Assembly: GCF_018494085.1 (NCBI RefSeq)
Contig: NZ_JABBFP010000011.1
Location: 51,169-115,168, forward strand
Length of the DNA: 64,000 bases
Direction of reading: 5' to 3'
DNA from: Rosenbergiella collisarenosi
GTDB taxonomy: Bacteria; Pseudomonadota; Gammaproteobacteria; Enterobacterales; Enterobacteriaceae
The notes below the pieces were generated by a model. That model ran no database searches and was not told the DNA's origin. It saw only the letters and a list, made by a program, of their open reading frames with translations. Positions 37,697 to 46,830 of the stretch are shown here, in pieces; positions within the stretch are counted from its first letter, which is position 1, and every line of letters starts with the position of its first letter. Made by a program: the position numbers and the translations under genes.

Positions 37697-37795
37697 GTAC
37701 AATAATAATATTTTTTTCTAAATATGTTGTACGTGATTAATTTTGATGTACACTAAAGCTATTCCTAGTTCATAGATGTACAGGGAACTACTTAT
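37697..37795 (+). promoter_or_regulatory. parA promoter and operator region
   Basis: Four GTAC-centred half sites (CGTACAA, TTGTACGT, ATGTACAC, ATGTACAG) lie between the origin and parA. P1-type ParA represses its own operon through repeats in this position. The parA ribosome binding site AGGGGAAA follows. Confidence 0.5.
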
Positions 37796-37809
37796 CTCAG
37801 GGGAAAACT

Positions 37810-39015
37810 ATGAAACGCGATTACGGTGGTGTGGGTACTATAGCTCTTAGAGCTAGCGCTTTACTTAAGGCTATGAGCCGAGATATAGAAGCACAACGGA
37901 AAGAGTTTAATTTGACGGAATATCATCAAACATACACTCGAAATGCCGTAGCGAAATTACCAAAGCTAAGCCGTCGTATAGTTGAATTAGCCATAAAGGA
38001 AATGGAAGAAAATGGCTACAAATTTAACAAAAAACGGATTGGCAACGCCGAGCAATATGCATTAACAATCCAGAATGTCATTGATATATACGCCCACCGA
38101 CAAATACCTAAGTATCGTGATCTTCATAAAGACCCCTACGTAATATTTGTTGTTAACTTAAAAGGCGGTGTATCTAAAACTGTCAGTACAGTAACGCTTG
38201 CACATGCGTTGCGTGTACATCAGGATTTGCTCCGCCATGATCTTCGCATCTTGGTCATAGACCTTGACCCACAGGCATCTAGCACTATGTTTTTGGACCA
38301 CACTCATAGTATCGGAACCGTTCTTGAAACTGCAGCTCAAGCCATGCTAAATGATCTTGATACCCAAACATTGCGAGAGTCAGTTATACGACCAACTATA
38401 ATTCCAGGAGTTGATGTTATTCCTGCTTCTATCGATGATGGCTTTGTAGCAAGCCAATGGAATACATTGGTTGAAGAACATTTACCTGGTCTTAAGCCTT
38501 CTGAAGTGCTTAGAAAAACAATAATTGATCGGATTGCAGGTGATTATGACTTTATCTTCATTGATACTGGCCCTCATCTAGATCCTTTTCTTTTGAATGG
38601 GTTAGCTGCAAGTGATTTACTCCTTACGCCTACACCTCCTGCACAGGTTGATTTTCATTCAACACTTAAATATCTGACCCGTTTGCCTGAAATGCTCGAA
38701 AGTCTTGAAGAAGAAGGGGTTGAACCACGTCTGAGTGCAAGTATTGGATTTATGTCAAAAATGACCAGTAAACGCGATCATGAAACATCCCATAGCCTGG
38801 CTCGGGAAGTTTATGCCAGTAATATTTTAGACTCATCCCTCCCCCGCTTGGACGGATTTGAACGATGTGGTGAGTCTTTTGATACCATCATTAGTGCCAA
38901 TCCCGTTTCCTATCCAGGCAGCTTAGAAGCATTAAAGAAATCTCGTAGCGAAGCAGAACGGTTTACTAAAGCTGTATTTGACCGAATTGAATATATCCGG
39001 GGAGCATCGAAATGA
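37810..39015 (+). CDS. parA: P1-type partition ATPase ParA
   Basis: A 401-residue type Ia ParA. The N-terminal 110 residues carry a helix-turn-helix DNA-binding region for autorepression. The deviant Walker A motif KGGVSKT is near residues 118-124, followed by VIDLDPQASSTMF and a Walker B-like FIFIDTGPHLDP. It moves plasmid copies apart on the nucleoid with ParB. Its stop overlaps the parB start (ATGA). Confidence 0.92.
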   Translation: MKRDYGGVGTIALRASALLKAMSRDIEAQRKEFNLTEYHQTYTRNAVAKLPKLSRRIVELAIKEMEENGYKFNKKRIGNAEQYALTIQNVIDIYAHRQIPKYRDLHKDPYVIFVVNLKGGVSKTVSTVTLAHALRVHQDLLRHDLRILVIDLDPQASSTMFLDHTHSIGTVLETAAQAMLNDLDTQTLRESVIRPTIIPGVDVIPASIDDGFVASQWNTLVEEHLPGLKPSEVLRKTIIDRIAGDYDFIFIDTGPHLDPFLLNGLAASDLLLTPTPPAQVDFHSTLKYLTRLPEMLESLEEEGVEPRLSASIGFMSKMTSKRDHETSHSLAREVYASNILDSSLPRLDGFERCGESFDTIISANPVSYPGSLEALKKSRSEAERFTKAVFDRIEYIRGASK

Positions 39016-39989
39016 AGAAGGTTTTAGCTCGTGGACGGGTTCTCGGGAATGCTAATTCTGAGTTTGCTCGTATGCTCGAGAGTGACGGAGATATAAAAAC
39101 TTTTACTCTCAAATCAGGAAAGCAGGTAAAATTTGTTAAAACAGTTATATTAAGCGGAGAGATTGAATCTAAAACATTTGTTGATACTTCGGTAAACGGA
39201 CGTGATCAAACTATGCTTTCCCGAGAGTCGGTTAATGATATTTCCCGTACAATTAAACTTCAGCAGTTTTTTCCAGCTATTGGTAGAGAAGTAAAGGGAA
39301 GAATTGAGATATTAGATGGCACACGTCGTCGAGCTGCCTGTATCTATAACAACGCAAAATTCGAAATCTTAGTAACCAAAGACGATATTGAACTGGTAGA
39401 CGCCCGACAGCTTGCAAAAGATATACAAACAGCCAGAGAGCATAGTCTGCGTGAGCTTGGGAAAAGATTGGAACTGACCTATGGAACTAGCATAACTAAA
39501 GAAGAAATCGCACGGGCTGAAGATATCTCTTCGGCAAAAGTTACACGGGCGTTCCAGGCTGCGTTGGTACCGGACGAAATGATTTCTGTATTCCCTGTTA
39601 TCAATGATATTTCGATAGCCGATTATCAATATCTACTGAAACTCTCTGAAGAAGCAAACAATAAAAAAACGTCAGTGAAAGAGTTGATGGAAAAAGTACG
39701 ACAAAAGTTGATGACACTTCCTGACTATCCGACTATTGATAAAAGTAGAATCTTAGCGGTCTTACGAGAAGAGAGTAAAGCGCTCACGAACAAACCGACA
39801 AAAACTATAAAAACTGAGAAGCTAAAAGATTTTGCTGATCGCAATCAGTTTGCCAGGAAAAAAACTGATTCTAAGAAGCGACTTGTTATTTATGAGTTTT
39901 CACGGGTATCTAATGAAATACAGTTAGAAATTGATGAAGCTATCAGACGTATTCTTGAAAAGACATCTTCAACTGAGATCGACAAGTAA
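39012..39989 (+). CDS. parB: P1-type partition protein ParB
   Basis: A 325-residue ParB of the P1/P7 group: N-terminal ParA-interaction region, central helix-turn-helix (TSITKEEIARAEDISSAKVT) and a C-terminal dimerisation domain. It binds parS (here 40582 and probably 44016 and 45472). Length and gene order match P1 parB. Confidence 0.9.
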   Translation: MKKVLARGRVLGNANSEFARMLESDGDIKTFTLKSGKQVKFVKTVILSGEIESKTFVDTSVNGRDQTMLSRESVNDISRTIKLQQFFPAIGREVKGRIEILDGTRRRAACIYNNAKFEILVTKDDIELVDARQLAKDIQTAREHSLRELGKRLELTYGTSITKEEIARAEDISSAKVTRAFQAALVPDEMISVFPVINDISIADYQYLLKLSEEANNKKTSVKELMEKVRQKLMTLPDYPTIDKSRILAVLREESKALTNKPTKTIKTEKLKDFADRNQFARKKTDSKKRLVIYEFSRVSNEIQLEIDEAIRRILEKTSSTEIDK

Positions 39990-40052
39990 ACAACAGGATA
40001 TCTTTTGGCATAATTCCTACAGCTGGGAGGATTAGCTGAGACCTGGTCTGGC

Positions 40053-40079
40053 ATTTACCAGTGATACAGACTGGTAAAT
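40053..40079. repeat. 10-bp inverted repeat after parB
   Basis: ATTTACCAGT - 7 bp - ACTGGTAAAT, perfect, 63 bp after the parB stop, without a T-tract. It is not the parS type seen later and may be a regulatory or terminator structure. The stretch to 40520 otherwise shows nothing clear. Confidence 0.65.
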
Positions 40080-40522
40080 ATCAAATTTCATCTGTATTGA
40101 ATTTTACTCAGTTAAGCTTAGCTCTATATATCAACTAATATTTCCACTTACGTACGGCCGCGACCTATTTTCCCCTTATGGGGTTGGTGATTATCATAAT
40201 GGACTAGTCGTTCGTCAAGTCCTGTACCGATGGCGAGCCGGGAATGAAACTGAACGATCAACAATAGCAGACTCAGTAAGTTAATAGGTTCTTAGAAGGC
40301 TACAATTACTAGTGTTTCTAACGCACATTATCTATTAATTATCTATAACAATGAAACGTATCGAAAGAGATACCTATGATTGTACAGCCTTTGACAGGTT
40401 ACAGATTTTTTTCAGCCAGATTGAGTAGACGCATTTGAGTTTGATAATATAATTCCCATGGTGAAACGAAAAAATCCAGTGAGTATGGACTATTTTGATT
40501 TAGACCGTATTGATATTATTCC

Positions 40523-40602
40523 TATTTTCACCATTTTTATTTGATAGCTATTTTATTGATATTTAAATATTTTTTGAAATAATTTCATGGTGAAATCACC
40601 AC
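40523..40602 (+). promoter_or_regulatory. parS: parS centromere, P1-like, full site
   Basis: The right arm is ATTTCA - TGG - TGAAAT at 40582-40596 followed by CACCAC, which matches the P1 parS box A palindrome and box B (P1 has ATTTCA-AGG-TGAAAT-CGCCAC). A left-arm box A (ATTTTCACCAT) is at 40524-40534, with AT-rich DNA between the arms that could hold an IHF-bent region. It lies about 600 bp after parB. Confidence 0.8.
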
Positions 40603-40667
40603 TATCGATATTCGATATCGACTTAACCATGATATGGCTATAGGTAACTTAAACCAGCGTATTTAAT

Positions 40668-40826
40668 ATGCTATTGAAAGAATTTATGGACATGCCAGAT
40701 AGCACTTCATGGACATTGAAGAAAACTAGGATCGAGTTCTGGGCTAAATTTGGGAATCCTCTTTGGTATATTAAAAAGTTAATGCCTTGGTTATACAAGC
40801 TGTTGTCACTGAGGGAGGAAAAGTGA
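40668..40826 (+). CDS. possible 52-residue Trp-rich basic peptide
   Basis: ATG at 40668 opens a 52-codon frame ending TGA at 40826. The product (SWTLKKTRIEFWAKFGNPLW, then YIKKLMPWLYKLL) is basic, Trp-rich and amphipathic. The ribosome binding site is weak, and I know no family for it. Its location next to parS fits a plasmid-maintenance or toxin peptide, but it may be chance. Confidence 0.35.
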   Translation: MLLKEFMDMPDSTSWTLKKTRIEFWAKFGNPLWYIKKLMPWLYKLLSLREEK

Positions 40827-40870
40827 ATCTGATTCTGTAATGCTCTTCAGGTCGGTACACTGATAAATAT

Positions 40871-41479
40871 TCACTTATCTAATGCTGGGGCGTCGGTTCT
40901 AGTTTCTGGCGTAGTTTGTGAAAACGAGAATAACGCCATGGCGGCTTTCCTTGTATGCTCTATCAACTGTTCCCTGGCCTGCCATTGAGGATCTGCTTTC
41001 AGTATTATATCCGCGCGGTTCCGTAACCACGCGTAAATTCTTTGGAGACGATCGATATTTATTCGGCGGGTCTCTATCTCGCCTTCATTCTGCGGGATTT
41101 TTCTCAGTAGCCTACCAATAACACCACAGGTTTCGAGTGGCTCAGATGCTATGTAGTCCGTGTATTCATCGAACTGGTCCAGAGTCAGAACGATGTACTC
41201 GCCGTTATGTATGACGATGACGTGAGCATGAACAGTTGAATTTTCAGCCTTATAAAAATCCTGATTCCCGCACATAAATAGAATGATTGGCTCGCCTTTT
41301 TCCCCACAGTCCTTGAGGTATTGCGCGAGACAATTACTGGCTAGGTCGCAACTTCCGGCCGGAAAGTTTTTCAGTTCACACCAGCGCGCTTCGTTCATGT
41401 ATTCTTCAGGCTGTTCCTGGGCAGCCTTCTCCAATGCCTGCCAAAACGCCCGGATACGAAAAGTGGTTTCCTCTCTCAT
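40871..41479 (-). CDS. unidentified protein with Cys-His-Asp pattern
   Basis: A 202-residue soluble protein with a good ribosome binding site (GAGGTAAAGAA). FPAGSCDLASNCLAQYLKDC, then STVHAHVIVIHNGEYIVLTL and LDQFDEY give a Cys - His - Asp order as in papain-like/transglutaminase-like folds, so an enzymatic cysteine hydrolase is possible. No homologue is recalled by name. A 68-residue frame starts immediately upstream. Confidence 0.65.
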   Translation of the reverse strand: MREETTFRIRAFWQALEKAAQEQPEEYMNEARWCELKNFPAGSCDLASNCLAQYLKDCGEKGEPIILFMCGNQDFYKAENSTVHAHVIVIHNGEYIVLTLDQFDEYTDYIASEPLETCGVIGRLLRKIPQNEGEIETRRINIDRLQRIYAWLRNRADIILKADPQWQAREQLIEHTRKAAMALFSFSQTTPETRTDAPALDK

Positions 41480-41499
41480 TTCTTTACCTCCTCATGTGG

Positions 41500-41706
41500 C
41501 TAGCTAGGGTCAGCGATGGCAATAGCTCTGTCATCTATTCGTTGATAGATATAAAATTTCCGCATCACCAAAGAGATGTGAGATAGGAAGCTGCTGCCTA
41601 GGTTTTGGTGTAACAGCTCATTAGTTGGAGTTGAGTTTACGGCGGTGATAAGTGCTGCCGCGCAATCTCTAATATGCGAGAGTGTATTCAGTGATAGCGT
41701 GGTCAT
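41500..41706 (-). CDS. small hypothetical protein
   Basis: A 68-codon frame (MTTLSLNTLSHIRDCAAALI, then SFLSHISLVMRKFYIYQRID) between the Cys-His-Asp gene and a broken higA. It overlaps the higA remnant stop by 4 bp. No family recognised; it could be a partner of the downstream gene. Confidence 0.4.
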   Translation of the reverse strand: MTTLSLNTLSHIRDCAAALITAVNSTPTNELLHQNLGSSFLSHISLVMRKFYIYQRIDDRAIAIADPS

Positions 41707-41918
41707 AGAAATGTTCTGATTTCAACTTCGATGGGTGAAACTGACATGTCGATTTTGAAGTGAACATATTCGTACTTACTAACGAATGTTATCATCACAT
41801 CCATAAAATCACCTTTTTCGGTCTCAACATCCGGCTCATTTTCGAACAGCGTTTCTAGTATTTTGAGCGCTACTTTGTAATCTCTTTAGGTGCGGATAGG
41901 TTTTATTTTATAGTGCAT
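41703..41918 (-). pseudogene. HigA-like antitoxin remnant
   Basis: From ATG at 41918 the frame reads MHYKIKPIRT, meets TAA (41886 region), then runs RDYKVALKILETLFENEP and DVMITFVSKYEYVHFKID, the N-terminal half of MqsA-unrelated, HigA-type antitoxins (MxxKxxPIRTxxDYxxAL). The DNA-binding half is missing. It belongs to a different HigA subfamily from those at 54-61 kb. Confidence 0.65.
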
Positions 41919-42083
41919 AATACATTATAAAGTAAAGTATTATACATGACAGTCATGTGATTTTAGTTGCCTACTCAAATATCTGAAAGCATATCCCTGA
42001 ATCGGAGTCCTGTTCATTGAGAAACAAGGAGCAGGACTCTAAGAGAGCGTTGGTCAAGTATCCAGAACACAGGTGCACATTTA

Positions 42084-43480
42084 ATGTCTAACGAAATCAA
42101 AAATACTGCAATCACTGCTGCAGGCTATCTCTATCAGAACAGGCAGGGGCTTAAACGGCTATGTGACTGGCTAGACGCACCGACACGCTATGCCCGAGTA
42201 AAGTTTGAGTGAGATGAAGAGACTGTTGCTCCAATCGAGCTGGATTACATCGTTGCCGAGCGCCCTAACCATCTCGTTGACCTCCAACAGGTTAAATATA
42301 CTCCTAATCCTGCTGAGCATACCCTCAATTGGGCATGGATGTTGGAGAGGTCTGGAAAGACTACGCGATCGAGGTCGATGTTACGTAAATGGTTTGATGC
42401 TTTTGTTAAATTAGATCCTGCTCACATTGAAGAGCTATCGTTGAGGGCCAATCGCCGACCAGATGCCGAGATTGAGTCTTGCCTGACTGATGGAAAAATC
42501 GATTTACCAAAAGTTCCAGAGCCACGGCGATTAGAGGCTATTGCCGAGCTCGGTGACGAAAAGAAATGCGAATTCTTTTTCAAGCAGTTGCAGATTGTTC
42601 ATAGCGATAAGAGTTTCGAATCACTCGAACACGAGATTGATGCCCGACTGCGCTTGCACGGCACACCAGAGGGAATTGCGAACTTAAAAAGCGTCGCCTT
42701 GAACTGGTCGATTCAGAAAAACTATCCGCCGCCGGAGGGGGGGGTTCTTTGGAGCAAGTGCGTACTATTCTGCGGGCAATACCGCCGGCCCCCTTACCGG
42801 AAGATTTTGTTGTGCCCCTTGGATATGAGGTGCCTGACGAGACATTCCACCGTGAATTCGTACGTGACACGGTTGCCGAGGCGGGGCAGACAATCGTGCT
42901 CACAGGGCCGCCAGGTCGCGGGAAGATTACATACTTGAGTGCAATGTGCGAAGTGCTTGCTGAATCAGGTGATCCCACGGTACGGCACCATTACTTCCTT
43001 TCGACGACCGATCGGGGTCGATACCGTGTGAACAGCTACGTGGTTGAGCAATGGATTAAGGCGCAAGTCAAAAGGTTACATCCGGATGTTGATGCGCCTG
43101 GTAGTCACTTGGGTGGCCTCCTCGAAGCATGCGTAACCTACTATAAGACTAAAAGTAAACCATTCGTATTAACTCTGGACGGCCTGGACTACGTATGGCG
43201 CATTAATAACGCTGATAAATGTCCTCTGGACAATGTGTTCTCCCAGATTATTCCCTGCCCAGATAATATGGTTCTGTTAATAGGCACACAGCTAGTCAAT
43301 GATACTCAACTGCCTAGGGACCTCTTGTCAGTTGCACCTAGGGCAAGTTGGCGAACATTGCGGGCGATGTCCGAGAACGCCATTATGTCCTACCTTTACT
43401 AGGCGGTTGACGAAGGTAGGCTCTCGGTCCGGTTCAACGATGAAGATCAGACAGAACGCCAGACCAATCAGTATTATATT
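42084..43480 (+). pseudogene. decayed STAND NTPase with Cap4-like nuclease domain
   Basis: From ATG at 42084 the gene reads AITAAGYLYQNRQGLKRLCD, then IELDYIVAERPNHLVDLQQV with the following KY: a D...QxK nuclease core as in Cap4/Avs-type effectors. A TGA stops codon 43 (42210), and a run of eight G at 42737-42744 shifts the frame. The second part holds a P-loop (GPPGRGKI, the usual S/T replaced), LTLDGLDYVW as Walker B, and ends at TAG 43400 and a tnpB scrap. This is a dead antiphage-type gene. Confidence 0.7.
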
Positions 43481-43544
43481 CCAGTTAGAGCTTGAACTCA
43501 CCCCAACTTATATTCGCTATCACTTTCGATAGTTTAGGTTTGTG

Positions 43545-43752
43545 ATCTTTTTTTTGCGTGGAGTTTTGCGAATTTTGGCTTGGCCATAGCGCGGATATTT
43601 GAGCTTTTTTCCTTCTTACTCAAACAGCTCTGTAGCAGCGCTGAACGTTTCGCATACTTTGTAGTATGGCGATGGTTACCAGTTTTTAATCCGATATCAG
43701 TCACAAATAAATTTTTTAAACCAACATCAATGCCTACTTTTTTGTAGAGACA
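43545..43752 (-). pseudogene. tnpB (IS200/IS605 OrfB) fragment
   Basis: The minus strand reads VGIDVGLKNLFVTDIGLKTG, the first RuvC motif of TnpB, and continues SALLQSCLSKKEKSSNIRAM with KFAKLHAKKR. Only about 70 codons remain; no tnpA, ends or omega-RNA can be assigned. Confidence 0.8.
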
Positions 43753-44015
43753 GGAAGCTGTTTGGATTCACTTAGATAGGGCACGAAATTATCGGTTGAA
43801 TGCGTTTTTTCAAATTGTGATAGTTAAAGGTGCGAAAGATAGTTAACGACTCCAGCGCTCCTCTAACACCTCCTTACCTTGTTATCACGATACTTAAATT
43901 TTGTATTCATGAATGTGTGAGTTCTAACTATCTAGATTTATGTAATCTCGATTTTTTAATTTTCACCACGATTTTTTGTATGTATCTATCTGAAAATAAA
44001 TGTTTTTATCAAATT

Positions 44016-44036
44016 ATTTCATAATGAAATCACCAC
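44016..44036 (+). promoter_or_regulatory. second parS-like site
   Basis: ATTTCA - TAA - TGAAAT followed by CACCAC, preceded by AATT as in the first copy. Same orientation as the main parS, 3.4 kb away, with no left-arm box seen. The surrounding 43753-44114 region has no supportable gene. Confidence 0.65.
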
Positions 44037-44114
44037 GACTTATGCTCATTTCAGTCTTCATTTGGCTGCTCCCTACCCTAAAGGATAAGGAGCAATCTAA
44101 ACGACCCTACGCGC

Positions 44115-44720
44115 TTATTTTTTGTTTTTAGATACTGAACGTTGGATGGTTACAAAAACTTTCTTGTCGTCTCTTAATTCGTAGTCTCTAATTAGAGCCG
44201 CTTTCTGTAATGTATCCAGTAGTGGAATGCATAAATCCCGGTCGATAAGAGTGAGGGTCGCTGCGGTTCTTTGAGTGAATATTTTTTTTAATTCGTTTTC
44301 ACTCATGTTTTCAGCCATCCCTGCCAGTATTTTTTTATCGTGAAAGTTTTCATTAATGAGTGAAGTCATTAACCGAATTTTCATTTCCTGAGAGTGGGAT
44401 TCAGAGAAGACAGATATTTTTATATCCTGTGGTGGGTTAATTTCACCTTCGTGATTATTGAAATAATATTCTTCATAGTATTTATATAACTTAATTTTAA
44501 TACTATAAGAAAATAATGGGGAATACATTATTTGGCTTAAAAGGCTGGAAAAAATATGCTCATTTTCGTTTCTATACAGATATAAATCGGTTGCTGCCAT
44601 GAATTCATTTTGATAGTGGCAGAACCAGTCTGTAAGTGCGCAGCGGAAATCGTGGTCAGTTTCTGATACACTTTTAGTTAAATGAGTAAAAGACTCTTCT
44701 GATAATGGTGTTTTATTCAT
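44115..44720 (-). CDS. hypothetical protein, 201 residues
   Basis: A soluble acidic protein (VSETDHDFRCALTDWFCHYQ, then LIDRDLCIPLLDTLQKAALI). No family recognised. The C-terminal 60 residues look like a winged-helix-type fold, which would suit a DNA-binding protein. The ribosome binding site is weak. It lies between two parS-like sites. Confidence 0.55.
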   Translation of the reverse strand: MNKTPLSEESFTHLTKSVSETDHDFRCALTDWFCHYQNEFMAATDLYLYRNENEHIFSSLLSQIMYSPLFSYSIKIKLYKYYEEYYFNNHEGEINPPQDIKISVFSESHSQEMKIRLMTSLINENFHDKKILAGMAENMSENELKKIFTQRTAATLTLIDRDLCIPLLDTLQKAALIRDYELRDDKKVFVTIQRSVSKNKK

Positions 44721-45056
44721 ACTTAGCAGATGAATAATTGAAGAATCGTTGGTCTTATCATCGAAAAATTAAGTCTTTATTTCAACTTGAGTCATTATTT
44801 TTTTGTAATTTTCATCGCTAAATTCCGTGTTACAGATAACTTTCCTATAGAGTAAACAGTAAATATTATCATCACTAACATCGGGGCCAGATAGTGCAAA
44901 CGTATCTGCCTATCGAGCCATAAATGTGCTAAGAACCTGCATATTGTAGTCTTCACCTATATATGAGGGTATTTCCGGCTATCCTGCCTTTATACGATCG
45001 TGATGATAGAATAAGTCATGAAAAGATAGGTGCAGATTCTCTTCCGCGAGGACGGG

Positions 45057-45407
45057 TTAGGAAGATACCGCCGATAGGCTATCCAAACTAAAAATCATTT
45101 CACTGATAATCCTAACCTTCATTTTATCGCTAAGTGTTACTAGCGCGAGCACGTCTGTGATTGCCTCCCCCTGTTCCTGTGAGCTTATGAATACTGAGTT
45201 CACAAATTCATCTGCATTAGTTCTGAAGTATTCCAATGCAGGAAGTTCGTGTACTTTCGCGGTCGACCAAGGAAAGGCCCTACAAATTTCAGGGGTAGTC
45301 TGTACATCATGTAATTGTGCAGCAATAGCTATCCCAACGTTCTCTCCAGTCAGACTATACAGCGACTTCTCACCAATAAAATGTACGCATTCTCTGAGAG
45401 TATATTT
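45057..45407 (-). pseudogene. open frame without start, unidentified gene remnant
   Basis: A 116-codon frame with no start codon reads YTLRECVHFIGEKSLYSLTG, then AKVHELPALEYFRTNADEFV and ends SLDSLSAVSS. Its composition is protein-like, and it lies antisense to a less convincing plus-strand frame (45157-45411). It is probably the end of a larger lost gene. 44721-45056 holds nothing else. Confidence 0.4.
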
Positions 45408-45471
45408 TTAAATATCTTCACCATACATTTATCTTGGTTATTTCTATGATTATAAAGACAAATTTAAAATT

Positions 45472-45492
45472 ATTTCATACTGAAATCACCGC
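45472..45492 (+). promoter_or_regulatory. third parS-like site
   Basis: ATTTCA - TAC - TGAAAT followed by CACCGC, again preceded by AATT. All three sites share orientation and spacing. The next 430 bp hold no gene I can support. Confidence 0.65.
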
Positions 45493-45919
45493 GTTTATTA
45501 GTATTTTCGTAATCCGTAATTTCGCTATTGGCCGTTCATACCTGCGAGTTGTATAGAGCAGTGAAAGCTTTTCCTGTTTCATTTGCCATTCCGATGCAAT
45601 CCCCTGTCCCTAAAACTATACTTTTCCCAGCCATGAATGGTTAATACCGACCAAGACTTTCATCAGCTCATTACAGCTTTGGGGCTGAGTACCATCGAGC
45701 AGGATTAGCAGTGAAACTCCTGTTAGAGTGGAAATCGTTGATTATGTTAACCGCTTTTAAATATCGATGGCCATTCACTCAGGTATCCAGTGCTTTCGCT
45801 GCTGCGACCACGATCCCCCTTGAATCTCCCGCTTTTGGCCCGGCTGTCGTGTCGGTAAGGCGTAAGCCGGAACTCAGACGACATCGACTATGGAGGATTT
45901 TTTTAGGGGTACTACTATC

Positions 45920-46407
45920 ACACCGGATGTTTACCTGGGTACGTATCAAAAAATACAACGGTGGCAGCATTTTCGGCAAATGGTTTGATCTGACGGAGTT
46001 TGACGGAAGGGAGGATTTTTACGAGGCCTTTCAGGCACTGGGCACTGCATGCCGATGAATGGGATGCCAAGTTTGTGCTTCAGGATTGGGAAGATATTTC
46101 ATCTCAGTTACCTCTGAATGCTTCATTAACTGGGATTTTTTGCCGCTTTTGAACGCGCCGCAGAAGAGGGCAGGGATGCCGCTTTTATCATCTGGGCGGA
46201 GTATACCGGGGAGTGTGACTATGACGCTTTTGATAATGTGTACCGAGGGGAGGCGGAAAATGAGTAAGACTATACACAGGAAACGATTGACTATAATGAG
46301 GTGCCGGAGTCATTGCGTAACTACTTTTATTTTGAAGCTTATGCGTGAGATCGGTTCAGCAGCGGTTATGTGTGCCATGACGAATATCTCTTCAGCAACT
46401 GAAAAAT
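45920..46407 (+). pseudogene. ardA: ardA antirestriction gene, multiply broken
   Basis: Pieced across frames the product reads TPDVYLGTYQKYNGGSIFGK, WFDLTEFDGREDFYEAFQAL, FVLQDWEDISSQLP, AEYTGECDYDAFDNVYRGEA and VPESLRNYFYFEAYARDRFS: a standard ArdA DNA mimic. Lesions are an extra A in a run of six (about 45953), a 7-bp tandem duplication of GGCACTG (about 46038-46052), a shift at IFC/FAAFERAAEEG, and two stops (TAA at 46266, TGA for CGA near 46347). Confidence 0.85.
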
Positions 46408-46524
46408 TTCCGGTAGGAAAACCCGCCGGTCAAGGAGAAAAGTTATGAAATTTTCGTCACAAAATCGTGATATCTACTAGCGGGAACAGACTACCGCCCA
46501 AGGATAAATTAAATCTGTTATCAA

Positions 46525-46791
46525 ATGATCTGTCAGTATACGGTGTATATCGGCGGACATTTCTATAGATTGGAAAAGAGAAGTAAGCAGGTTGCAGTCA
46601 TAAAAGCCGGATGGTACCTGTCATCATGCGGAAAAATCTTGGCAGGCTGCGGCGAACTCTCCTCTCCATTGTTAGTCGCTTTTGCCCAGAAGGAAAGGGT
46701 GAACAACCCTGTGATGCCTAAACTTGTTGAACGGGAACAGTCTGAACATCCTCGCCAGTATTTCCGTGAACGGCTTGAAGTTCATCGGTAG
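46525..46791 (+). CDS. possible small plasmid gene or remnant
   Basis: An 88-codon frame (YTVYIGGHFYRLEKRSKQVA, then LVEREQSEHPRQYFRERLEV) follows the ardA remnant. The preceding 46448-46520 stretch reads MKFSSQNRDIY then a stop, so the neighbourhood is decayed. Not recognised; kept with low confidence. Confidence 0.3.
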   Translation: MICQYTVYIGGHFYRLEKRSKQVAVIKAGWYLSSCGKILAGCGELSSPLLVAFAQKERVNNPVMPKLVEREQSEHPRQYFRERLEVHR

Positions 46792-46830
46792 ACCAGTCAG
46801 CACCGCCGCGCGCAAATGCATCCAAATATA

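Noticed and set aside
43830..44024. 64-codon plus-strand frame
   Set aside because: It runs into the second parS-like site and has no ribosome binding site or recognisable features.
45157..45411. 84-codon plus-strand frame rich in Ser and Cys
   Set aside because: The antisense frame 45057-45407 is longer and more protein-like, so this is probably its shadow.
45711..46058. 115-codon plus-strand frame as an intact gene
   Set aside because: Its second half is a frame of the ardA remnant; the first half has no recognisable protein pattern.
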